This document shows, piece by piece, positions 1 through 11,338 of a stretch of 64,000 bases of DNA. Every line of letters starts with the position of its first letter. Positions within the stretch are counted from its first letter, which is position 1. The translations under genes and the position numbers were made by a program. The notes under the pieces are model-generated. The model saw nothing but the letters and a program-made list of their open reading frames with translations, was not told the origin of the DNA and ran no database searches. The stretch comes from Lachnospiraceae bacterium (lineage in GTDB: Bacteria; Bacillota; Clostridia; Lachnospirales; Lachnospiraceae). The stretch spans positions 62,001 to 126,000 of the forward strand of contig JAETQI010000003.1 in the NCBI GenBank assembly GCA_021770755.1, written 5' to 3'.

Positions 1-1572
1 GAGCTGGAGGAGGCAAGGAAAGAGGCGACGAAGGCAAACAGGGCAAAGAGCGAATTCCTCTCCAGCATGAGCCATGATATCCGCACGCCGATGAACGGTA
101 TCGTCGGCATGACGACGATCGCGATGTCCAATATTGACAATACAGAGCGTGTCAAAGACTGTCTGGCAAAGATAACATTGTCCAGCAAGCATCTGCTGGG
201 ACTGATCAACGATGTGCTCGATATGTCTAAGATCGAGAGCGGGAAGCTGACGTTGAATATGAGCCAGATTTCGCTGCGCGAGGCGATGGACAGCATCGTC
301 AATATTGTGCAGCCGCAGGTGAAGTCAAGACAGCAGCACTTTGACGTCTTTATACAGAACATTATCACCGAGGAGGTACGCTGTGACAGTGTGCGCCTGA
401 ACCAGGTGCTGATCAATCTGCTGTCTAATGCGCTGAAATTTACGCCGGAGGGCGGTGTGATCAAAGTTTTTCTGTCGCAGGAGGAATCGCCTGTGGGAGA
501 AGATTATGTGCGGTGTCATTTCCGCGTGAAGGATAACGGCATCGGTATGACAAAAGAGTTCCAGGAAAAGATATTCGATACATTTACCAGGGAAGAGAAG
601 GCGCAGATTGACAAGATCGAGGGAACCGGTCTTGGCATGGCGATCACGAAAGCCATCGTGCAGGCGATGAAGGGAACGATCGATCTGCAGAGTGCGCCGG
701 GCGAGGGCAGTGAATTCCATATTACGCTCGATCTGGAGAAGGCGGACACGAAGGAGGCGGATATGATGCTTCCATCGTGGAGGGTGCTCGTGGTCGACAA
801 CAATGAGGATCTGTGTCTGAGTGCAGTCTCCTCCTTAAAGGAGATCGGGATCAGTGCCCACTGGGCGACGAGCGGGCAGAAAGCGGTTGAGATGGTCAGA
901 AAATGCCACGATGAGAACAAGAATTATGAGGTGGTGCTGCTCGACTGGAAGATGCCGGATATGGATGGCCTGCATACTGCGCGTGAGATGCGAAAGCTTC
1001 TGGGGCAGAAAGTTCCGATCCTGATCATTTCCGCGTACGACTGGAGCGATATTGAGGAGGAAGCCAGGGAAGTCGGGATTCAGGGCTTTATATCCAAGCC
1101 GTTGTTCAAGTCCAATCTGTATCTGGGATTGAAACGCTATATGCTGGATGAGGTGGACGAGGAGAAGCACAAAGATGCTAAGATACAGAAGTTTGTCGGA
1201 AAGAAGATCCTGCTGGCGGAAGATAACGACCTGAACTGGGAGATCGCGGAGGATCTTTTGTCGGAAGCCGGGTTTGAGCTGGAGCGGGCAGAGAACGGCA
1301 AGATCTGTGTTGAGAAGTTCGAGCAGTCGGCGATTCGGTTCTATGATGTGATACTGATGGATATCCGGATGCCTGTGATGAACGGATATGATGCGGCGAA
1401 GGCGATCCGTGCCCTGCCGCGTGAAGATGCCAGCCTGCCGATCATCGCCATGACGGCGGATGCGTTCTCGGACGATATCCAGCATTGTCTCGACTGCGGC
1501 ATGAACGAGCATGTGGCAAAGCCGATCGACGTGAACAGGCTGACGCAGTTGCTTAAGAAATATCTGAGATAG
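1..1572 (+). CDS. Hybrid sensor histidine kinase/response regulator, 5' truncated by window edge
   Basis: The frame is open from base 1, so the sensor part lies upstream of the window. Seen: a dimerisation/phosphoacceptor H-box (SHDIRTPMNG), an N-box (NQVLINLLSNALKF), G-boxes (DNGIGM, GTGLGM) of a HATPase domain up to about residue 240, then two receiver domains. Receiver 1 has the phospho-Asp context LLDWKMPDMDG; receiver 2 has LMDIRMPVMNG and a typical C-terminal KP motif. This is a multistep phosphorelay kinase. It ends at a clear terminator 3 bp downstream. The H-box and receiver pattern resembles the second hybrid kinase at 61047, suggesting a paralogous pair. Ligand unknown. Confidence 0.93.
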   Translation, partial: ELEEARKEATKANRAKSEFLSSMSHDIRTPMNGIVGMTTIAMSNIDNTERVKDCLAKITLSSKHLLGLINDVLDMSKIESGKLTLNMSQISLREAMDSIVNIVQPQVKSRQQHFDVFIQNIITEEVRCDSVRLNQVLINLLSNALKFTPEGGVIKVFLSQEESPVGEDYVRCHFRVKDNGIGMTKEFQEKIFDTFTREEKAQIDKIEGTGLGMAITKAIVQAMKGTIDLQSAPGEGSEFHITLDLEKADTKEADMMLPSWRVLVVDNNEDLCLSAVSSLKEIGISAHWATSGQKAVEMVRKCHDENKNYEVVLLDWKMPDMDGLHTAREMRKLLGQKVPILIISAYDWSDIEEEAREVGIQGFISKPLFKSNLYLGLKRYMLDEVDEEKHKDAKIQKFVGKKILLAEDNDLNWEIAEDLLSEAGFELERAENGKICVEKFEQSAIRFYDVILMDIRMPVMNGYDAAKAIRALPREDASLPIIAMTADAFSDDIQHCLDCGMNEHVAKPIDVNRLTQLLKKYLR

Positions 1573-1575
1573 ATC

Positions 1576-1598
1576 AAAAGGGGACGCAGTCCCCTTTT
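1576..1598 (+). terminator. Rho-independent terminator after hybrid kinase
   Basis: Perfect 10-bp stem AAAAGGGGAC / GTCCCCTTTT with a GCA loop and a T-rich right arm, three bases after the kinase stop codon and just before mutY. Confidence 0.85.
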
Positions 1599-1616
1599 GT
1601 TATGCGGAGGAATATT

Positions 1617-2681
1617 ATGGAGTGGAATCAGTTAGGGCGCATCACTGCGCCGCTTTTGGAATGGTATCATGAAAATCAGAGGTGTCTGCCGTGGCGGGAG
1701 AACAGGGATCCATACCGCGTGTGGGTGTCAGAGATCATGCTGCAGCAGACGCGCGTGGAGACGGTGATACCGTATTTTGAGCGTTTTATGGAGCGTTTTC
1801 CCACGATCGCATCGCTCGCAGCGTGTGCGGACGAGGAGCTTTTCAAGCTGTGGGAGGGACTGGGATATTATTCGCGCGCGCGGAATCTAAAGAAGGCGGC
1901 ACAGGTGATCTGCGAGTGCCATGACGGACAGTTTCCGGAGGAGTATCAGGAGATCCTCGAGCTTCCCGGGATCGGCGCTTACACGGCGGGGGCAGTCTCG
2001 TCGATCGCATTTGAGAAGGCGCGCGCCGCGGTTGACGGAAATGTGCTGCGCGTGATCACCAGGCTCACACAGGATGAGCGTGACATTGCGGACGCGAAAT
2101 TCCGCAGTCAGGTTACAAAAGAGCTGGAAAAGGTATATCCCACAGATCAGAGAGGCGATTTTACGCAGAGTCTGATGGAGCTTGGGGCGGTGGTGTGCGT
2201 ACCGAACGGGGAACCACGGTGCGGACAGTGCCCGCTGTGTCCGCTGTGCGGCGCGTACAACAGCGGGACACAGCTCCGGTATCCGGTCAGGACGAAGAAG
2301 GCAGCGCGCAGGATCGAGCAAAAGACTGTGTTCGTCCTGCGGTTTGAGGATAAGACCGCCCTTCGGAAACGGGATGACAAAGGAATCCTGTCAGGCATGT
2401 GGGAGCTGCCGAACACGGATGGGATCCTGGACGGGCAGCAGGCTGCAAAGTGGCTCGCTGAAAAGGGATTTTCTGTGAAAGGGATCAAAGCTCCTGCGGA
2501 TGGCAGCAGAACGTTTAAACATGTTTTTACACATATAGAGTGGCACATGGCATGCTGGATCGTCACATGTGACAATGAGGGAAGCGGCAATGACTTTACA
2601 TGGGTGACGGATGCACAGCTTGCGGATGAGATCGCGCTTCCCACTGCTTTCAAGAAGGTGTATCGGGCGTGTTCTGTCTGA
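1617..2681 (+). CDS. mutY: A/G-specific adenine DNA glycosylase MutY
   Basis: Removes adenine mispaired with 8-oxoguanine or G. Seen: N-terminal LPWR and EIMLQQT helix motifs, helix-hairpin-helix LPGIGAYTAGAV followed by the catalytic-Asp segment AAVDGNVLRV, a four-cysteine iron-sulfur cluster region (CVPNGEPRCGQC...C), and a C-terminal NUDIX-like domain that reads 8-oxoG. Length 354 aa is normal. I start at 1617 rather than the track's 1602 because CGGAGG at 1605-1610 lies 6 nt before this ATG and overlaps the upstream one. The 3' end overlaps the convergent AraC gene by 32 bp. Confidence 0.95.
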   Translation: MEWNQLGRITAPLLEWYHENQRCLPWRENRDPYRVWVSEIMLQQTRVETVIPYFERFMERFPTIASLAACADEELFKLWEGLGYYSRARNLKKAAQVICECHDGQFPEEYQEILELPGIGAYTAGAVSSIAFEKARAAVDGNVLRVITRLTQDERDIADAKFRSQVTKELEKVYPTDQRGDFTQSLMELGAVVCVPNGEPRCGQCPLCPLCGAYNSGTQLRYPVRTKKAARRIEQKTVFVLRFEDKTALRKRDDKGILSGMWELPNTDGILDGQQAAKWLAEKGFSVKGIKAPADGSRTFKHVFTHIEWHMACWIVTCDNEGSGNDFTWVTDAQLADEIALPTAFKKVYRACSV

Positions 2682-3531
2682 TCAGTGTCCGGTATTCCGA
2701 GGGGGATACCCCTTTCTGCTTTTTGAAGATACGGCTGAAATACAGCGGATTGTCGTATCCGACAATGTTTCCGATCTCTGTCACGTTGTAGTCGGTGGTC
2801 TCGAGGAGGATCTGCGCGTTGGTGATGCGTATGGATACGATATACTGCATGGGCGTCGTTCGGACATACTGCTTAAAGCTGCGGATAAACCAGCTCACGC
2901 TCATGCCCCTCGACGCAGCGTACGCTTCAACATTGATCTCAATGTTGTAATTGTCATTAAAATACTGTATGGCGGTCTCCATCTCCGTGTCCAGATAGAT
3001 ATTTTTGATCCTGTGTTCCGAGGTCAGATGGCGGTGGATGGCGATGAGCAGCTGACGCAGTAAAAGTGTCAGCATCTCCTGGTAATCAGGCTGACGGCGC
3101 TGAAGTTCCAGGATCATCTGTTTTAGTAATCTTGTATATTCCAGGGATGTCCCGGTATTGATGACGCGCATGTCATCTGTGATACCGTGGCTGCGGAGGA
3201 TATTCTTGACATCTTTTCCTGTGAAGTGTACCCAGTACACCTCGGTCTGGTCAGCACCGAAATATTCATACCGCTGTGGTTCCTTCGGACGGTAGATCAC
3301 CATGTTTCCGGCGGTGACGACTGTATCAATTCCTTTGTCGCCAAAATAGAAATGTGCTTTCCCGGAAGCGACATATAAGATCTGGAAATCCAGCCGTCCC
3401 TTGGGGCGGTAGGTGGGCAGCCTGTGCCTGGTGAACAGATGGTAAGTTCCGCAGCTGCCTACAATGAGCGGTCTGCTTTTGTCCATGAAGTCTATGAGGG
3501 AATTATTCAGGTATGCGGAATTCGTGTACAT
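2650..3531 (-). CDS. AraC-family transcriptional regulator, probably of the adjacent beta-galactosidase
   Basis: Seen: N-terminal cupin-like sugar-sensing domain (about residues 15-150, with DFQILYVASGKAHFYFG) and a C-terminal double helix-turn-helix AraC domain ending in YDNPLYFSRIFKKQKGVSPSEYR. Start moved to 3531: AAAGGAGGT sits 7-8 nt before this ATG, whereas the track start at 3564 lies upstream of that site. It is divergent from lacZ with a 163-bp shared intergenic region, the usual layout of an AraC activator of a glycoside utilisation gene. The inducer is not known. Its end overlaps the end of mutY. Confidence 0.9.
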   Translation of the reverse strand: MYTNSAYLNNSLIDFMDKSRPLIVGSCGTYHLFTRHRLPTYRPKGRLDFQILYVASGKAHFYFGDKGIDTVVTAGNMVIYRPKEPQRYEYFGADQTEVYWVHFTGKDVKNILRSHGITDDMRVINTGTSLEYTRLLKQMILELQRRQPDYQEMLTLLLRQLLIAIHRHLTSEHRIKNIYLDTEMETAIQYFNDNYNIEINVEAYAASRGMSVSWFIRSFKQYVRTTPMQYIVSIRITNAQILLETTDYNVTEIGNIVGYDNPLYFSRIFKKQKGVSPSEYRTLIRQNTPDTPS

Positions 3532-3673
3532 TTTTGAGACCTCCTTTGTCCGATTATTGTCCATATTGTATCATTTTGTGAATGTTTTGTCCAATGTAGT
3601 TTATGGAGGACTGATGTGTGAAAAGGTATAATCTATTAGAGGCTATTATTAAATAGACTCCGAGAGCCTATAA

Positions 3674-6766
<3,093 letters not shown>

Positions 6767-6811
6767 GAAAGGAGTATCCTGTATCAACATGGGTATCTGC
6801 TATAGGTTTGA

Positions 6812-7444
6812 TTATGGAGTCAACGAAAGGTAACTCAGTGTCCCGGGAGCGACGCCGGTTCCTTTTTCCAGCAGTGAGATCAGCCCCTGCAGCGTGTCGG
6901 CGGTTTCGGCGTGGGTGGAAGGAATCAGGGAGTTGTCAAGCTTTACGGCGATGACGATCAATGCGATCTCCGCAAGAGCGGAGGGGGATCCGAATTGGAT
7001 ATCCCCGCTGTCAATGCCCTGTTTGATGATCTCCGTCAGGGCAGGCTTCAGCTCGGAGACGACGTGTGCGAGATATTTCTGGTGCAGGAAGGCCAGATCC
7101 TGCGCGCTTGCGTTGTCCGAGGAGCTGCCATGCTGTTTGATGAACGCAGTGGACGAGTTCTGGCATGCCTGGAACAGCATTGCCATACGCGTAAACGGCG
7201 AGATATCTGTCTGTGCCGCAAGGTTCTTGGCAGTGGAGAGAGGCTGTTCATAGCTGCGCTCTATGAGCGCGTCGAGGATTGCCTCCTTCGAGGGAAAGTA
7301 GTAGTAGATACTTCCCTTGCCAATGCCCGCTTTCTGCGCGATCTCGCTGACGGAGATGTTCTGTATGGTCCTCTCCTCCAGAAGCTGCTGGAGTGCGTCA
7401 AGGATCAGATTGTATTTTTTCTCGTTCTTTTTTGTGTCCGGCAT
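6812..7444 (-). CDS. TetR/AcrR-family transcriptional regulator
   Basis: 210 aa. N-terminal TetR helix-turn-helix about residues 10-58 (SVSEIAQKAGIGKGSIYYYF), followed by an all-helical ligand domain. GGAGGTG precedes the start by about 11 nt; a nearer ATG is out of frame. It is divergent from the five-gene acyl-carrier cassette starting at 8026, but separated by about 580 bp containing a MITE-like palindrome. Two operator-like palindromes lie at the cassette promoter, so I infer, without proof, that this protein represses the cassette. The ligand is unknown; a fatty acid or acyl thioester would fit. Confidence 0.9.
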   Translation of the reverse strand: MPDTKKNEKKYNLILDALQQLLEERTIQNISVSEIAQKAGIGKGSIYYYFPSKEAILDALIERSYEQPLSTAKNLAAQTDISPFTRMAMLFQACQNSSTAFIKQHGSSSDNASAQDLAFLHQKYLAHVVSELKPALTEIIKQGIDSGDIQFGSPSALAEIALIVIAVKLDNSLIPSTHAETADTLQGLISLLEKGTGVAPGTLSYLSLTP

Positions 7445-7552
7445 CGATCATGTCACCTCCATGTACAATATTTTACTCATCTACGATAGTCTCATACACC
7501 ATATTCATCATATTCACACATCATATTGTCTGAGCATTTTTTAAACACGCTC

Positions 7553-7681
7553 TAAGGAACTATTCAAAAATAACTTGTACATCTTGACTTGTCTATTTCT
7601 CCGATTGCAAATTGCTAAAGCAATTTCACCTCGAAGAAATATCCTGCGCAAGCTGCACATGTTATTTCTGAACAGTTCCTA
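7553..7681. repeat. MITE-like imperfect palindrome, about 129 bp
   Basis: The left end TAAGGAACTATTCAAAAATA and right end read as imperfect reverse complements (about 17 of 20 terminal bases, then 15 of the next 18), continuing inward through TATTTCTCCG/CGAAGAAATA to a central hairpin AAATTGCTAAAGCAATTT. No ORF inside. The structure suggests a non-autonomous mobile palindrome. Other copies were not found in this window. Confidence 0.7.
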
Positions 7682-7690
7682 ATATTTTCA

Positions 7691-7739
7691 CGAAGAAAAA
7701 TCCGGCGAACTATCTGCAAATTATCTTGCGTCAGTTCCT
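7691..7739. repeat. Partial second copy of the palindrome's right arm
   Basis: CGAAGAAAAATCCGGCGAAC... to CAGTTCCT matches the right arm of the adjacent palindrome (CGAAGAAATATCCTGCGCAA... to CAGTTCCT) in the same orientation with many substitutions and one small indel. It looks like an older, eroded or truncated copy. Confidence 0.5.
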
Positions 7740-7867
7740 GAATAAAATCGCGCCAGGATCAAATACAGATAATTAATGAAAGTATAGCACATATGCATAG
7801 CGGGAACAATTGTAAATAGTGTCACAAAAATCGGAAAAAAAGGAGGACATTTTCGGGGGAAATGTAC

Positions 7868-7883
7868 TTGACCACTGGTCGAA
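7868..7883. promoter_or_regulatory. Operator-like palindrome 1 (TetR type)
   Basis: TTGACCACTGGTCGAA is a near-perfect palindrome (TGACC-ACT-GGTCG core) overlapping the -35 element. The half-site CTGGTCGAAA recurs in operator 2. Confidence 0.55.
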
Positions 7884-7897
7884 AAATGTGATAGGAT
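7868..7897 (+). promoter_or_regulatory. Probable sigma-A promoter of the acyl-carrier cassette
   Basis: TTGACC (7868-7873), an 18-nt spacer, and TAGGAT (7892-7897). It lies about 130 bp before the SCP2-like gene. The -35 overlaps operator 1, and operator 2 falls just past the predicted start site, an arrangement suited to repression. Confidence 0.5.
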
Positions 7898-7911
7898 AAA
7901 ATCAAACAGAA

Positions 7912-7927
7912 TCGACTGCTGGTCGAA
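7912..7927. promoter_or_regulatory. Operator-like palindrome 2 (TetR type)
   Basis: TCGACTGCTGGTCGAA has perfect outer arms TCGAC/GTCGA and shares CTGGTCGAAA with operator 1, 44 bp upstream. It falls at or just after the predicted transcription start. Confidence 0.5.
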
Positions 7928-8025
7928 ACTGGATCAAAGCTGCAGCGTTGCCTCCGTGGTAAGCGCTGGCAGTTTACAAAGAGTCTACAATGGTTTGATT
8001 TTATGAGTGATGATGGAGGAGAAAA

Positions 8026-8427
8026 ATGACATTCGCAGATTTTTTTTATGAAATTAAGGGGAAATTTATGGGAGCAGACGTGAGCGATATAAAGGAGCAT
8101 CTCGCATATCAGTTCAACATCGAGGATGAGGAAGCAGGCGGCGCGTTCTATGTGGAGGTGAAGGACGGCGTGCTCTATGTGGAGCCGTATGAGTACTATG
8201 ACAGGGACGCGATGTTCATCAGTACGCCGGAGGTGTTTACGAAGATCGCGGAGGGACAGATGGATCCTGTCTGGGCCTTCACGACGCAGAAGCTCAAAGT
8301 CGAGGGAAATATCGACAAGGCACTGAAGTTAAATGACATTATCCAGAGCAAGAAGAAGGCGCTGAAAAAAGAGGCGAAAGAGGCAAAGAAGGAAGAGAAA
8401 GAGAAAAAGAAGGCGGACAGAAAATAA
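8026..8427 (+). CDS. SCP2 sterol-binding-domain-like protein with lysine-rich tail
   Basis: 133 aa. Residues about 10-105 read as an SCP2-type lipid-binding fold (GGAFYVEVKDGVLYVEP, then an ISTPEVFTKIAEGQMDPVWAF segment and KLKVEGNIDKALKL), a family that binds acyl chains, acyl-CoA or sterols in a hydrophobic tunnel. The last 30 residues are almost all Lys, Glu and Ala, perhaps a flexible charged tail that contacts membranes or the acidic acyl carrier protein. First gene of the cassette, with GGAGGAG before its ATG. Cytoplasmic: no signal peptide. Lipid transfer within the cassette is inference. Confidence 0.75.
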   Translation: MTFADFFYEIKGKFMGADVSDIKEHLAYQFNIEDEEAGGAFYVEVKDGVLYVEPYEYYDRDAMFISTPEVFTKIAEGQMDPVWAFTTQKLKVEGNIDKALKLNDIIQSKKKALKKEAKEAKKEEKEKKKADRK

Positions 8428-8460
8428 TATTGCGATTCAGTGCAGTGTGGAGGCGTAGAA

Positions 8461-9411
8461 ATGGGAAAACTGAAAAAGGCGGCGGCTTGCGCGGGGGTTC
8501 TGGCAGCGGCAGGCATCGGCGAAGTCGCATATTTTTACAGAAGGACGATGAAGCGGGGCAACGCGAAGGTGGAGCGGACGATCAAGATGTCAGGTACGGA
8601 CTGGAGCCAGTATGCGCCGATGATGGAAAAGAGAAAGGCGTTTATGCTGGCGCAGACGCACGAGGATGTCTATCAGACGTCCTTTGACGGTCTGAAGCTC
8701 CATGCGACGTATTTTCCCGCGATTGAGGAGGGTGCGAACAAGAAGAAGGTTGTGATCTGTTTTCACGGATATACAAGCCAGGGAATGTCGGACTATATCG
8801 GGCTGTCGGACTATTATCTCAAGAAGGGGTATGCGATGCTGCTGCCAGACGCGAGGGCCCACGGGGAGAGCGAGGGTGAGTACATCGGTTTCGGCTGTCT
8901 TGACAGGAAGGATGCGCTTGTGTGGATCGACTGGGTGATTCAGGAGCTCGGTGAGGATGTCGGGATCGTGCTTCACGGGACGAGCATGGGCGGCGCGACC
9001 GTGCTGATGGCAAGCGGGCTGGAACTGCCCGGACAGGTCAGGGGGATCGTCTCTGACTGTGCCTTTACCTCACCGAAGGAAGTGTTCACACATGTGCTTC
9101 ACAGCATGTACCATCTGCCCGCATTTCCGGCGATTCCGGGAGCGGATATCCTGAATAAAAGGCTTGCGGGGTACGGAATGGATGAGTGCAATGCAAAGCG
9201 CGAGGTGGCGAAAGCAAAGGTTCCGATCCTCTTTATCCACGGCACGAAGGACACGTTTGTGCCGTATCATATGTGCCGTGAGATCTATGACTGCTGTGCA
9301 TCGCCGAAGAAGATCCTTGAAGTGGAGGGTGCGGCGCATGCAGAGAGTTATTACAAAGACACAGAGAAATACGAGCAGGCACTGGATGAATTTTTTGGGG
9401 AAATCATGTGA
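8461..9411 (+). CDS. Alpha/beta hydrolase with N-terminal membrane anchor
   Basis: 316 aa. Residues about 7-25 form one hydrophobic segment (AAACAGVLAAAGIGEVAYF) with a basic flank, so the catalytic part is either anchored on the inner face or exported. The hydrolase core shows HGYTS (oxyanion region), nucleophile elbow GTSMGG (Ser near 174), acid in HGTKDTFVP (Asp near 263) and His in AAHAES (near 293); all triad residues are present. It resembles the YqkD-type serine hydrolases. Start moved to 8461 because GGAGG is 7 nt before this ATG; the track's 8440 is a GTG without a site. Second gene of the cassette; may be a thioesterase, lipase or acyl-transfer enzyme. Confidence 0.85.
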   Translation: MGKLKKAAACAGVLAAAGIGEVAYFYRRTMKRGNAKVERTIKMSGTDWSQYAPMMEKRKAFMLAQTHEDVYQTSFDGLKLHATYFPAIEEGANKKKVVICFHGYTSQGMSDYIGLSDYYLKKGYAMLLPDARAHGESEGEYIGFGCLDRKDALVWIDWVIQELGEDVGIVLHGTSMGGATVLMASGLELPGQVRGIVSDCAFTSPKEVFTHVLHSMYHLPAFPAIPGADILNKRLAGYGMDECNAKREVAKAKVPILFIHGTKDTFVPYHMCREIYDCCASPKKILEVEGAAHAESYYKDTEKYEQALDEFFGEIM

Positions 9412-9493
9412 AAAAAACATATGCGGAAGTTTTTTCACAGCAAATTTGTGCATTTGTTCAAATTTGTGAACACAGGAAGCATGGAGGAAGAAC

Positions 9494-10894
9494 ATGAAAA
9501 CAAGAAAAGGTTATAAGACTTACCCGTTAACCGCTGCACAGAAGTATCACTTTTATTATTCACAGTATTGTCCGGGGCAGGAGATCCTCAATGTCGGCAG
9601 CAGTCTTACGATCGAGTTTGAGCTGAATATTGACGAGCTGAGAAAGGCGATCTACAAGGCGTATGAGCGCTGTGAGTCCATGCGCGCCAGACTCGTGTAC
9701 GACGAGAAGGAGAAGCAGTGGTATCAGTATATCGTTGACAAGGAAGAGCGCGAGATCGAGTTCGTGGATTTCACGGGAAAGACGATGGAGGAGGCGGACG
9801 CTGAGATGACGGCGTGGACGCGCGTTCCGTTCGGGCAGGACGAGCCGATGAACAAGGTTGTCATCATCAAGACTCCGGACGGATTTGAGGGAATGTATCT
9901 TGTGGGTGACCACCGTTTTCTCGACGCACAGTCGCTGATCGGATTTATGAAGGATGTCATCGAGCTGTACTGCAATGCAAACTTTGAGAATGTACCGTAT
10001 CCTGCCGATATGCGCTCCTATGTTGAGCAGCTTGAGAAGGATTTCGCGTACGAGGCGGGCAGCAAGGCACAGGCGAGGGACCGTGCTTATTTCCACAAGC
10101 TGTTCGAAGCGCCGGAGCCGATCTACAACGGCATTGAGGGCAGGAAGCGTCTGGACGATGCAAGGAGAGCGACAGGCAATCCCAATCTGAGGGCAGCGCC
10201 GACAGGCTCCGACAACTTTGCGGCTGATATTGATATCTTCCATCTGGAGGGCGAGCCGACGGAGCGTCTGATGACCTTCTGCGAGCAGCAGCATGTCTCG
10301 CTGCAGTGCCTGCTGATCATGGGAATCCGCACATATCTGCAGAAGATGAACAACTGCGACGATGTTTCCATGATGGTGGCCTATGCACGCAGGGCGACGC
10401 TCCTCGAAAAGAAATCAGGCGGCACGCGCATTCACAGCTTCCCGTTCAGGACGATTATTCCGGAGGACAAGACATTTCTGGAGGGGATCTTCGAGATCAG
10501 AGACAGGCAGAACGAGACATTCCGCTATGTGAATTTTGATCCGGTGGAGTGTATGAACTACAAGGCGCAGGTGTACAATCCGCCTAGAGGCATGGGCTAC
10601 GAGACTGTGGCGCTCACATATCAGCCAGCGACTCTGCGCGAGAAGGGGCTGGTTGATCTGGGCGATATCCGGTATAAGACAAAACGGTACGGCAACGGTT
10701 ACTATGCGGATGGTCTGTATCTCACCGTGATGCACAGGGCGGAGGACAACGGTCTGGATTTCAGTTTTGAGCATCAGACGAAAGCGTACAGCAGGGAGGC
10801 GCTGGAACTGTTTTACTATTATATGTGCAAGATTATGTTCAAGGGGATCGAGAACCCGAACCTGAAGATCGGCGATGTGATAAAACTGATTTAA
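9494..10894 (+). CDS. Stand-alone condensation/acyltransferase-superfamily protein
   Basis: 466 aa. Begins like an NRPS condensation domain (YPLTAAQKYHFYYS, then repeated basic-acidic segments) and has GDHRFLDAQSL near residue 137, where HHxxxDG is expected: the second, catalytic His and the Asp are kept, the first His is Asp and the Gly is Ala. The fold class (CoA-dependent acyltransferase superfamily) also holds WS/DGAT and polyketide-associated acyltransferases. No adenylation or carrier domain is fused; both are separate genes next door. GGAGG 6 nt before ATG. I infer that it moves an acyl group from the carrier protein at 10989 to an amine or alcohol; the acceptor is unknown. Confidence 0.75.
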   Translation: MKTRKGYKTYPLTAAQKYHFYYSQYCPGQEILNVGSSLTIEFELNIDELRKAIYKAYERCESMRARLVYDEKEKQWYQYIVDKEEREIEFVDFTGKTMEEADAEMTAWTRVPFGQDEPMNKVVIIKTPDGFEGMYLVGDHRFLDAQSLIGFMKDVIELYCNANFENVPYPADMRSYVEQLEKDFAYEAGSKAQARDRAYFHKLFEAPEPIYNGIEGRKRLDDARRATGNPNLRAAPTGSDNFAADIDIFHLEGEPTERLMTFCEQQHVSLQCLLIMGIRTYLQKMNNCDDVSMMVAYARRATLLEKKSGGTRIHSFPFRTIIPEDKTFLEGIFEIRDRQNETFRYVNFDPVECMNYKAQVYNPPRGMGYETVALTYQPATLREKGLVDLGDIRYKTKRYGNGYYADGLYLTVMHRAEDNGLDFSFEHQTKAYSREALELFYYYMCKIMFKGIENPNLKIGDVIKLI

Positions 10895-10988
10895 CTGGTT
10901 TCAATCGGATGTCGTTTTGTGATACAATAAAGTGTAACGTTAACAGGGGTATCAAAAGTATTCCGACACAGGAAAGGCAGGGTAAGCA

Positions 10989-11216
10989 ATGTTTGATAAG
11001 TTGACAGATCTGATCACGAATTATGTCGAGGTGAAGAAGGAGGACATCAGGCCGGAGTCCCGTTTTATGGAGGATCTTGGTTTTAGCTCCTTTGACTTCA
11101 TGAGTATGCTTGGAGAGATCGAGGATGAGCTGGATGTCGAGGTCAATCCCGAGGAGGCAGCCAATATCCGCACCGTGCAGGAGGCAGTGGAGTATCTGGA
11201 GAAGATCTCGGAGTAA
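10989..11216 (+). CDS. Stand-alone acyl carrier protein
   Basis: 75 aa, acidic, of normal carrier-protein length and helix pattern. The phosphopantetheine site aligns as DLGFSSFDFM where DLG-x-DSL is usual: Ser34 is the predicted attachment residue, but the preceding Asp is Ser and the following Leu is Phe. That unusual site suggests a dedicated rather than housekeeping fatty-acid carrier. It lies between the condensation-type gene and the ligase gene, 94 bp after the former. A weak purine-rich site precedes the ATG. The phosphopantetheinyl transferase is not in the window. Confidence 0.88.
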   Translation: MFDKLTDLITNYVEVKKEDIRPESRFMEDLGFSSFDFMSMLGEIEDELDVEVNPEEAANIRTVQEAVEYLEKISE

Positions 11217-11338
11217 AAGTTTGTCTGGTGCTTTCATAAACAGTTATGGGGGCACCAGATTTTATGTAGAGGGGCAGGGAGATAGCCTGTCCGGTCATGA
11301 TGGTTCAGAAAACAGAATAGAAAGGTGTGAAAAGGGAT

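Noticed and set aside
2611-3063. 150-aa plus-strand ORF after mutY
   Set aside because: Antisense to the AraC gene and out of frame with mutY.
6911-7489. 192-aa plus-strand ORF opposite the TetR gene
   Set aside because: Shadow; the minus strand carries the TetR helix-turn-helix.
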